From contig SDWI01000223.1 of the NCBI GenBank assembly GCA_009193005.1, forward strand, positions 242,145-306,144: a stretch of 64,000 bases of DNA, given 5' to 3'. The notes under the pieces were generated by a model. It searched no databases. It was not told the origin of the DNA and was given only the letters and a program-made list of their open reading frames with translations. A program made the position numbers and the translations under genes. Positions 25,902 through 37,900 of the stretch are shown here, piece after piece (positions within the stretch are counted from its first letter, which is position 1; each line of letters begins with the position of its first letter). The DNA is from Lamellibrachia luymesi (lineage: Eukaryota > Annelida > Polychaeta > Sabellida > Siboglinidae).

Positions 25902-28900
25902 GTTAGTAAACATGACTCGTCATAGAATTTATTTCACTTGTTAATATGCAGCTACGTAGACATGGGGTTGCGATGTGTTTTCCATCAAGATAGATGTGCA
26001 TGCAAAATTAAAAGAAGGTTTGGTAAATATAGCTTGTGTTTACTTTCTAGTAATATATTATCACATAGTACAGTAGTTTACTGCAAACCTTTTCAAACGC
26101 TTCTTTGTGGTGGTAGATAATTATGCTATCACATTCTGCGTGGAGTGAAGATTATGTTTTCTCAGTGAAGTTGTGCATACTGCGGATAATCTATATGTGC
26201 ATGATTGCGTTGACACTGCTCTTGACATTGGCTTTAAGTTTTTAATGAATCTACTGATCCGATATGATTCCCTAGAGTTGTAGTTGCAGATTAGCTGTCA
26301 TTGCAATTAGAGCGGTTGGCTGTGTCTTTCAGGAGATAGTTACCCTGGTGGTGGGTCGGCTGACGGCCGGAGGTTCCAGGGCATACAAGTCATCATATGC
26401 CCTGCGACTTGTACACATAAAGTCAGGGGAGTTCTACTGGCTGCGAGGAGACATGACGATCTACCAAGTTCGACAGAAGTATGAGACACTTCATCCAGCA
26501 GACGAGTGGAGGTATGTCCCATTCTCTCGCCAGGTGTCACCTCTAGTATGGTTGGCTCCCAATGGCCACCGATCCAGACCTGTATTTTTACTTGAAATTC
26601 TGTATAAAATCGTATATATATATAATATATATATATATAATATATATATATATATCTATATACCATGTTTTATTGGTTAATCGGCCTATAGCATTCCAAT
26701 TCTGATCAAGTGTCGCCATCTGTGAAGCTACAAAATGTACCTTCATTAAATGAAATCCACTAGGTTTCACCGGCAATCTGTGTTTTTATTATATTTTATA
26801 TTGATTACTTGATACTGGAGTGAATAATATTTTGTATTTATAGTATATTGTATTACTTGATAGTATTACTTTATACTGAAGCCAGTAATGGGACATTTAA
26901 TGGTCAGAGTCTTTTAAGCTAATATCTGTGGGATTGCTACAAATAATTTTTTTAAGTTCTTGGACATAACATGCCTTTATATGACAGGCATCTATGCCAT
27001 CTAATGAGAGTAACTATTCATGATGTATATTCAATGTTTGTTGTCCAATCAGGTATGAGATGCGGGTGCGATATCTACCCCCTAGTTTCCGCGATCTACT
27101 CTCACAAGATCGTGTGACATTCTACTATTTCTATGACCAGGTCAGTTGCTGTGAGAATTGGTGTATGTCCTGGCATTGGCTTGTTATGGAGTCACTTTTT
27201 AGTTGTGTTGTGAAGCGTTTCTGAGTAAACTGCTACAAATTGCGTTTACGTTTCTGTTTTTTATTTCATCAAAGTTATATTATTTTCACAAATTTATTAA
27301 GATGTCTGTTTAAACCCTTGAACTGACTGGGCCTGAAGTCAACTATGGAGTAAACCTGACTGGCGCTGAAGTTAACTATGGAGTAAACATGACTGGGCCT
27401 CAAGTTAACTATGGAGTAAACATGACTGGGCCTCAAGTTAACTATGGAGTATACATGACTGGGCCTCAAGTTAACTATGGAGTATACATGACTGGGCCTC
27501 AAGTTAACTATGGAGTATACATGACTGGGCTTCAAGTTAACTATGGAGTATACATGACTGGGCCTCAAGTTAACTATGGAGTATACATGACTGGGCCTCA
27601 AGTTAACTATGGAGTATACATGACAGAGCCTGAAGTTAGCTATGGACTAAACATGACTGGGTCTGAAGTTAGCTACAGAGTAAACATGACGGCCTCCAGT
27701 TAGCTATGAAGTAAACATGCCTGGACCTCCAGTTAGCAAACAAATAAACAACATGTCTAAAATAGAACAGTTGTCAGTAGATGAACGTCATGTCTTGGTG
27801 CAGGAGCTCTTGTATGCAATGTGCATGCACTGTCAAATACTGCCAAGAGAGAGAAGGGAGAGGGAGAGGGAGAGAGAGAGTGAAACTTGAGTGAATGATT
27901 GAGATGCTTGTCATAAGAGTGCTAGTGATCTATGGCTGCCCCACCCAGGTCAGAACACTGACTACTGCAGCTGCTGTTGCTGCTTTTAGACACACCTGTT
28001 TCTTTTATCACTGCTGTAAACAAACAATATTTTGCCTACACAGTAGAACTGCAGAACTGCCATGTTTTGGGTTGAAATCCGGTATTTTTTACTTGAAAAT
28101 CTGTATAAATGTGTAAAACGTTTTTTATTGTTTAATTCAGACTCCGAATATGTGTCGCCATCTGTCAGGCTACGAAATATACCTACACCAAACGAAATCT
28201 GCTAGTTTTCACTGGCAAGCTGCCTACCCACCCATAGCATCAAAAGTGTTTGTGCCTCTATTGCTACATGTCATTCGATTTGATACTTGTGTCATGAACA
28301 CATGAAACATGTTTACAGCCTATTAGGCAAAGAATCTTGAGTTGTCATTAACGTCAGTCCTGATTGGTTGCCTACAGGTTCTCGCAGATTACATGCGAAA
28401 TATCGCCGAACAGATTGACCCTGATGTGGCGATTATCCTTGGCTGTATAGAGATCAGGTGAGTTGTGGGTGTGATGTCTGAATGTCTCAAAGGTTTGGTG
28501 GACCTGTGACAAAGTCTTGCATCAGGTTCGTTGATGTGTAAATCTGCAGTATGTGAATAGTTAAAGTAATATGTGCAGTTGGTTGAATAAAAGATGGCAG
28601 TCTTTTCGAAAGAAGTGACCTTGATCATTAGATCGGGTAACTTGTGAAAGTGTGAATAGCCTTATGCGTATTATAAATCACTATCACTATTGCAAATTTT
28701 TTGCCAAATTTTTACGGATAATTTTATGGTTTGTCCAAACATTTCACAGAAAGTAGATAACAATAATGTCGTAGTGGATACTAGAGCTAGCATGTCATAG
28801 TGGATACTAGAGCTAGCATGTCACAGTGGATACTAGAGCTAGCATGTCGTAGCAGATACTAGAGCTAGCATGTTGTAGTGGATACTAGAGCTAGCATGTC

Positions 28901-31900
28901 ACAGTGGATACTGGAGCTAGCATGTCATAGTGGATAGTGGAGCTAGCATGTCATAGCGGATACTAGAGCTAGCATGTCGTAGCGGATACTAGAGCTAGCA
29001 TGTCGTAGCGGATACTAGAGCTAGCATGTCGTAGTAGATATTGAAGCTAGCATGTCATAGCAGATACTTATTGTCAGCGGATGCATTTCCTGAGTATCTC
29101 CTGCTGTCTGAGGATGTAAATCATTGGTCTGTCTCAACTTAATATGTTGTGTTGCAGGCACTTCTTCAAGGACATGGAGCCAAATGCGCTAGACAAGAAG
29201 TCCAACATGGAGTACCTGGAAAAGGAAGTGGGTCTAAGGAGGTTCCTTCCCAAAGCTGTCATGGACAAGTACAAGGTGAGTTTTTAAGATATGATTGGGT
29301 ATGAAAATATTGATAGAAATTTTTTTAGAACTAGAGGACATGAGATAACATTAGTAAAGTATCACTGTAGGTTGGATATCAAGAAGTACTCTTTCTCACA
29401 GAGGACAATAAATGAATGGAACAAATTGTCTACGGATTGTGTAAATGCTAGCAGCATGAACGTGTTTAAAAACAAGGTTAACACATAGATTACAAAATTT
29501 TGGACTTGATAAGCCAATGGCTTCCTTGTCCACTTGCCATCTGGGTCTTCGACATGGATGGCAATCTTGTTACATCTTGTTAAAGTGGGAGAGTTGGGGG
29601 GATGAGTTCTCCACACAAACTACTAGAGCACCCAGCAACATTCTCTCAACTTGCTAGTTTGTATATGTTGTTGTTACTAGAATATCATGGTCTTGAGGTC
29701 TCATTCAACCAGTCAGCCTTTTCCAGAACCTTATTGCCAAGGTGATCTTTCTATGCTGGCACTGAGCGGGTCACTGCCAAGGTGTGTGTCATCCTCAGTG
29801 GTTCCTTTACATCCCCATCTATTAAGATGGGACCAGCATTAACATGATCATCCAATTCATGAGGGTTACACAGTCCCCAATGTGGAGGTTTTTACATCAA
29901 ACGGTGGGTGCCTGGTCCAGATCTTGAACCCAGAGCTGTGGTATGCAAAGTGGATGTGCTAACCAGTATACTACCTCTGTTTCAGTTGAAGCCACTCAGG
30001 AGGCTCATCAAGCAAGCCTTCAATCAGTTTGTCTTGTTTCAGTTGAAGCTACTCAGGAGGCTCATCCAACAGACCTTCAAGCAGTTTGTCTTGTTTCAGT
30101 TGAAGCCAATCATGAGGCTCATCCAGCAGACCTTCAAACAGTGTATCTTGTTTCAGTTGAAGCCAATCATGAGGCTCATCTAGCAGACCTTCAAACAGTT
30201 TGTCTTGTTTCAGTTGAAGCAACCCAGGAGGCTCATCCAGCAGACCTTCAAACAGTGTGTCTTGTTTCAGTTGAAGCCAATCATGAGGCTCATCCAGCAG
30301 ACCTTCAAACAGTTTGTCTTGTTTAAGTTGAAGCCACTCAGAAGGCTCCTCCAACAGACCTTCAAACAGTGTGTCTTGTTTTAGTTGAAGCCTCTCACGA
30401 GGCTCATTCAGCAGACCTACAAGCAGTTTGTCTTGTTTCAGTTGAAGCAACTCAGGAGGCTCATCCAACAGACCTTCAAGCAGTTTGTCTTGTTTCAGTT
30501 GAAGCCACCCAGGAGGCTCCTCCAACGGACCTTCAAACAGTGTGTCTTGTTTCAGTTGAAGCAACCCAGGAGGCTCATCCAACAGACCTTCAAGCAATTT
30601 GTCTTGTTTCAGTTGAAGCCACTCAGGAGGCTCATCCAACAGACCTTCAAACAGTGTGTCTTGTTTCAGTTGAAGCCTCTCAGGAGGCTCATCCAGCAGA
30701 CCTACAAGCAGTTTGTCTTGTTTCAGTTGAAGCAACTCAGGAGGCTCATCCAGCAGACCTTCAAGCAGTTCGCTGTGCTGTCGGAGGAGGAATGCGTCTT
30801 CCGCTTCTTTGAGACTCTCTCCAAGGTGTGGCGCTTCGACCAGGAGCAGCTTAAGTGTGAGCTCGGGGTGAGTTATCATCATGTAATGAACTAGAACTGT
30901 ATATGAACTCAGTCTTTTCTGCTTTCGGAAAGGTCGGCAGCATATGTTGATAGTTTAAGCTGGCACAAAGACCACCTTTTTGGCATCATTATTCAGTTCA
31001 CCCACATTGGCTGCCTTCTGTTGGGTGCCAGCGGAGGCTTCTGTAAGTGCACGCCTATCGGATTAGCATGGCATCAGCAGTTAATGGCGGCACGTACACA
31101 TTTGGTCCAACGGCGGTTCATTAAATTGTGCAGTTGACTAACACATTGCAGCTTTGTCCCACATGGTTTGAAAAAGTGAAGAGACATTTCAATTTATGTA
31201 GGATTGCTTTTGCTAGGATGCATCGACTATATCTTTGTGCGCAAAATGCCAGAATTATGCATCCAAATTATGCACCGTTGGAGCGCATTCATGCGATTCG
31301 GTTTCACATAATATCTTAAAAATATTGTGGCAGTGACACATCCTAGATTGAAACCTGCGACTCCTATCTGACCAGATCTTCATCCTTCGTGTTCTCCGTC
31401 CTTGTCTGTCCACATGGCTCTTGGTCTTCCTCTGCCTCTTACCTTACTGGGGTTCGCAGTGCTAGGGGTGCATTATGCCGAGGGTGGGTGACGCAGGTAG
31501 TGAGTCATTCACGGAGAAGGCCTGAGTGATGCAAGGATGAGGTGGTGTGTAAGAATGTCACATGTCTGTCAGTTGATATGTTATGTGTGTTTGTTTCAGA
31601 CTGGTTGGAGCATCTCGGTGAATCTAGTCATAGGGCCCAACATTGGCATCAGCTACCGCACAGAGAAGGCCTCCTCAGTGAGTAGCTGAAGCTGCTGTCG
31701 CACAATGCGCTCATTGGAATAAAATAGTATTTTAATTTAATTCATCTTGCAACATCTAACGTACAGTTCCTAGGGACCCACAATGGTGAATGGCATGCTA
31801 TATAGGTATTGTGTTATTATTCTTGTGTCTTTCTGACTTCTTTACACCACGATGACTTCATAGAATACAAAACAAAAACTTCTAGTGCGCATATGACCTC

Positions 31901-34900
31901 AGAAACCTGAGCTCAAAGGCACATCAAAACAAAAGTGTTTGGCAGTCTCGAAATCGGTGTACGATGTTGAAGTTGTCAACAGATGGATGAATAGGCTAGG
32001 GAGTTAAGGAGGGTAGGCGCGGTTAAAAAGATAGGTTTTTTAGAAGAATTTTAATATGTGCACAAATAGTCTTCTTGCAGTAATTGCAGTGTGGCTGAAT
32101 GCTTCCCAGATAAGTAACGTTGGCGTTGGAATGAACAGGTCTGCCAGGGGGTGAAGTGTAAAGTGCTTTGAGTGGTCTGATGGACTGGAGACTGCGCTAC
32201 ATTAGAACATACCTTTTTTACCTTTGTTATTTCCTGCTGACCTAACACGTGTGCAGTCCCTCCATGGTTCACTTGTTGCAGCCGACACACATGGCCGACT
32301 TTGACCAAGTGCAGTCGATCCACACTAGTACGATGGAGAACGGCTCCAAGGGACTGCTCCAGCTGAAGATCTCTGGAGCTGCGGAGCCCCTCGTCATTAC
32401 CTGTCCATCCCATGCATCGGCTGAAGACATGGCCGATTTGATAGACGGCTACTGTGGACTGGTGCAGGGAACCACAACCACACTGTGGACCCGCAAAGGT
32501 AACTGCTAGCCATCGCTGTGGTGAGAATGGGGTGCTAATGGGGGAAAGGTTTTGGTTAGGGTCAGACCACAGTTATTATGTTTGAGATTACTGGGATTAT
32601 AAACGTGGGAAGTATGGAGAAGACCACAGTTAGATTTCCGGAAATGTTTCAGCAGTGCCTGTAAAATATGCAGGGTGGCCAATTTCAGTTATTTTATTTG
32701 TTTACAAGCGCCTTTATTCAGCCAGGAGGTCTGATACATTAAAATTAGACTTTTGATAGTGAAATGTGGTATTGTGATGCAGATTTGAAGTCGTGTAGGT
32801 GTTTTGGTGGTGACATTCCCAAAACACTGGTAGGTTTTTTCACATCTTGTGAAAACAGCCAATTTTGAGGGTAAGCGCATTTGACATGATTAAAAGAGCT
32901 GGAGGTGTGTGATTTTTACAAAATGAAAACTGAATGCAAGTGGATGTCATGAAGTTTTACATTGTGTTATTGTAACATGGTCTTACATGCAAAACGTTAG
33001 CCTGGCCACCCATAAGAAAATAAATTTTGTTATGTGCCCTATGGCACCATGGTAGTATTTATTTCACAGGAATGTGCCACAAGATTTCTAGGACTGGGAG
33101 TATGTTGCTTGAGAAAGTTGAACTAAGAGCTAGTTTTACGCAGTCAGGTTAAAGAAGTTAGGGCCATTTGACTGAATCTCCATCATAAACAGTAAGTGGG
33201 AAGTTGCATAGACATTAGACACAGAGAACCTGGGAAATATGAAGGAACTGAGGGGAATAAATAGTCATGGTGAGACATAACACTGACACAGAGAACCTGG
33301 GAAATATAAAGGAACTGAGGGGAATAAATAGTCATGGTGAGATATAACACTGACACAGAGAACCTGGGAAATATGAGGGAACTGAGGGGAATAAATTGTC
33401 ATGGTGAGACATAACACTGACACAGAGAACCTGGGAAATATGAGGGAACTGAGGGAATAAATAGTCATGGTGAGACATAACACTGACACAGAGAACCTGG
33501 GAAATATGAGGGAACTGAGGGGAATAAATTGTCATGGTGAGACATAACACTGACACAGAGAACCTGGGAAATATGAGGGAACTGAGGGGAATAAATAGTC
33601 GTGGTGAGACACAACACCGACACAGAGAACCTGGGAAATAATGAAGGAACTGAGGGAATAAATAGTCATGGTGAGACACAACACTGGCACAGAGAACCTG
33701 GGAAATAATGAAGGAACTGAGGGAATAAATAGTCATGGTGAGACACAACACTGACACAGAGAACCTGGGAAATAATGAAGGAACTGAGGGAATAAATAGT
33801 CATGGTGAGACACAACACTGACACAGAGAACCTGGGAAATAATGAAGGAACTGAGGGAATAAATAGTCATGGTGAGACATAACACTGACACAGAGAACCT
33901 GGGAAATAATGAAGGAACTGAGGGAATAAATAGTCATGGTGAGACACAACACTGACACGGAGAACCTGGGAAATAATGAAGGAACTGAGGGAATAAATAG
34001 TCATGGTGAGACATAACACTGACACAGAGAACACGTTGTTGTGACATCCAGAAACTGTTTTTGTTGCAAGCTCTCAGGAAAGGATTACGTGATAAGTGTG
34101 AAGGTTCGTACTGAGTGTGTGTGCTCTTGGGTTGTTCTTTGTCTTTCATCCATTGTGAGCCAAGGGACATGCATTACTGCAGTAGCCCAACTCTGGTGAA
34201 ATATACTCCAGTCTGTGCATTCTCCCTCAGTTAATGCATTCACCTCCTTCTCCCCCTGTTATGCATTCTCCCCCTATTGTGCACGCTCCCTCTATCATGC
34301 ATTCTTCCTCTGTCATGCATTCTCCCTATGTCATGCTTTCCCATTCTGTCATACATTCTTCCCCATTATACATTCTTCTCTCTGTCATGCATTCCCCCTT
34401 TCATGGGTTCTCTCCTGTCATGGATTCTCTCCTGTCATGCATTCTCCCACTTTTCACGCATTTTCCCTCTGTCATGCATTCTCCCCCATCATGCATTCTC
34501 CCCCGTCATGCATTCTCCCCCCTCAAGCATTCTACCCTCATCATTCATTCTCCCCCGTCACGCATTCTCCCCATCATGCATTCTCCCCCATCATGCATTC
34601 TCCCCCGTCAAGCATTCTACCCTCGTCAGTCAGTCTTCCCTGTCATGCATTCTCCCCCGTCATACATTCTCCCCCGTCAAGCATTTTACCCTCATTAATC
34701 ATTCTTCCCCTGTCATTCATTTTCCCCGTCATTCATTTTCCCCTTGTAATGTATAAGTTTGTTGTTGTTTTGTTTTGTTTTCAACTTGACCACTCAGTCT
34801 ACTGTTGTCTTCATTTACCATTTTTCAGTTGTCTCGTGGACTGATGTTTTTCTGGGTCTTCTTTAATCTCTTTCCTCGAGTCTTGTGAACTTTCTTGGTT

Positions 34901-37900
34901 GTTTCCTATCATTTCACTGACCAGGGCCTCTGTGCTTTTCACCCAAGTTAACACCAAAACCTGAAAACAAACAAACCCGATGTATGTTGTATTAATGGCC
35001 AGTTTTGTCTTTTTCCCAGCATGGTTTTATTAAGTTTATGCATTGCTGCCATTAGTGAAATGGTTTGTTATTTTGCATGCAGCTCATCAAAGTTACCTGA
35101 GTGACTTGAATGCTGTTTAGCTGGGGCGTGCTTATTGGCTTCACCTGTCTGGTTGGAGTGTGTTTGACTGTTTCATTATACTTTCTACCAATTCGTGATC
35201 TGCCTGTGGGCTGCAAATCTGCTGTTTAAACAACCACTGATGTATATTTGTTTGTTTGTTGAACTTGAACTAATAAAAAGAAGCCTGCAATGTTTTTACA
35301 ACACAGTTCCATCCTCAAGTAAATTTTTTCGCTCGTCTCATTTCGGGCTTATTTTGCGAAAAATCAAAACTACCTAGTATCCACTACGGCATGTTGGCTC
35401 GTTTGTACACATTTTTCATTTATTTTGGTGAAATCATGAAACAAACTATTCAATTATTTTTTACTGGGTCTTGTAAAAAATCAGCAGCAAAATGGCAAGT
35501 TACTCAGCAATGATCAGAGTCAATTCTCTCATTGACTTTAACAAAAATATGCACTCTTTTAATTAGCCGACTGCCATTAATACTTCAATTATTCACACAC
35601 TACAGATTTCAACATCGATGAACTTGATTCGTGATGTGCCAAATCAATTACGCAGGGAGTTTAATTTGGATATTATTTTTAAATCCTGGACAACATAGAA
35701 GACATCAATAATGGTTAAAGTAATGAGTTTGTCATCTGTCACTGTTAGAAGCCAAGGCTGCTTTTTTCACTGTTCATTGCTTCAGTTCACTGAGAAATTG
35801 CACTCATTCTGAAACACACTGGTGTCATGTCCAGGATGAATGGAAATGCTTACTCGCTTGCCCTAAAGACAGGATATATGTGGATATAGTTTGAACTTTT
35901 ACTGAACATTTTTTATAATGGTAGCATTGAATTATATGCTCATTATTTAATTTAAAAAGGGGTATACTAAGGTATCCCTTGGACATATTTTCCTTGTTTT
36001 TTTTAAAGACATTTGGTTTGCGTTTTTAATATATATTTGATGAAGTAACTGATAGCGTTATTTTGATGACTTGGTTAAAATGATATAAGTACTTGTTGTG
36101 AAATTGAGATGTGTGGATTGTGTTTCTAATGGTGTATTCTTTCTGTTTTCAGGGGAGAGTTTACCACGCACACCCAGACACAGGTAGGTCTGTCTGTACA
36201 GTGTGTAATACTAAGGCTGGTTTACGTGAGCAGTTTGTGCCCCAATTGGTCGGGTAACACCATGTCGCATAATAAAGTGCAGCTAAATTGTTATTTTTTG
36301 CCTATTGACTCACGCCATTCCCAACTTGAGCTGTAATGAAAGGTCACACCGGGTGCACCTGTTGTCGGTCATGGTGATCGCTTATTGGCTACTGCTTCAA
36401 AATTGCGAATGACTGTCAAATTGGACCCAGCCCCAACTTCAAATTGTGGACACAAATTGGCCTCGCTAATCAGTCTCACTGGATGTTTAAACGGCTGATG
36501 CTTGGACCATGATAACATGCAACACCAAATGAGCCTACCAGTTGGCAAATAATCGCTTGTACAAACTGGCTTTAATATTTGACAGCCACAAGAGAACTAG
36601 ACCAGCTGGAACCAGCCAAGACTTGTAGGAATTGTCAAACCTTCTAATTCTAGACATTAATCAAGACTGGTTTCTGTTGGTTGAGCAATGCGATAGTGTA
36701 ATGGTTAGTACTTCCACTTTACATGCCAGAGTTCTGGGTTCAAGACCAGGCTCTGTGTACTAACTTATCCTCTTCGTACTCTAGTTGGTGCATAAAGCCA
36801 CTTAGTAACTCTGCCATTTCGTACAATCTCTAGCTGCATTCTCTGCCATCTTACAAGACTGTCGCAGTTCGTTTCTCTCTGCTTCCACAGTCTTCTCTCA
36901 TTTTGGTCTTCCTCTTTTCCTTGTACCTTCAGGTTCTGTATATTTGGCATAAAAACCTAGTTTTCAACATGTAGATAGATAGATATAGAAGAACCAATGA
37001 CAATGACATGCACCCTGGCTGTGACCACTCGCAATGCCGGCATAAAAGTCAGCTTCCTGTGTTATTCTGAAACCTGTTATCTATATGAGTGAAGTCTCAT
37101 AAACCATCAGATGATAATAACAACAGTCTACAGATTGGTCAGTTAATAAAACCTGCCTAGTGCTGGAAATAAACTAGAACAAGAAAATTAATCTGGTCTT
37201 GGAAACATTGTTGTTTGAATACTTAGTAAACTAAGTATCTGTTCATACTTTTCAGCATACATCGATCAAGTGGAATGAGAAGTGATGATGGAAGTTTGGA
37301 AGGTTCAAGTGGCAATGAAAGTAAGTCATGTTACAGTCATGTTACAGTCATGTTACAGTCATGTGATTTATTGTGTTCTGTGATGTGTTACAATCAGGCA
37401 TTGAAGGTCGAGCTGTAGTAATTTTATTCTTGCCAATGTTTAACAACATGTCAGTATAGTACTGTTTCATGTCTTACCATGTTTAACAACAAGTTAGTAT
37501 AGTACTGTTTCATGTTTTACCATGTTTAATAACATGTCAGTATAGTACTGTTTTATTTTTTACCATGTTTAATAACACGTCAGTATAGTACTGTTTCATG
37601 TTTTAGCATGTTTCACAAAATTACAACATGTTGCATGTTTTACTATGTGCTGTACACATTACTACATTTCTAAAGTTTACAAACATGATTAATTTGCAGG
37701 AATATCTGACTATGCAGAAATAGTAGAAGAAGACGGGGACTATTCAACACCTGGAGGTGGTATTGTGTTCTATATAACACTATCAACAAATATAAACAAT
37801 AAGCATATATTGTGTTACTTCGAGACAGTGACTACCACATTTGATGTCTACAAAGTTTGAGTTGCCAGAAACATTAATACCATATCTAGGCTAGCACTAC

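Noticed and set aside
30049..30882. 277-codon minus-strand ORF across the exon-6 array
   Set aside because: It is the complement of a 57-bp repeat, where any frame free of stops in one unit stays open. It overlaps a real conserved exon on the + strand and has no start context or partner exons.
34215..34844. 209-, 154- and 159-codon ORFs in three frames
   Set aside because: A 15-bp pyrimidine-rich repeat keeps all three + frames open. They lie inside FAK intron 8 without splice-supported borders.
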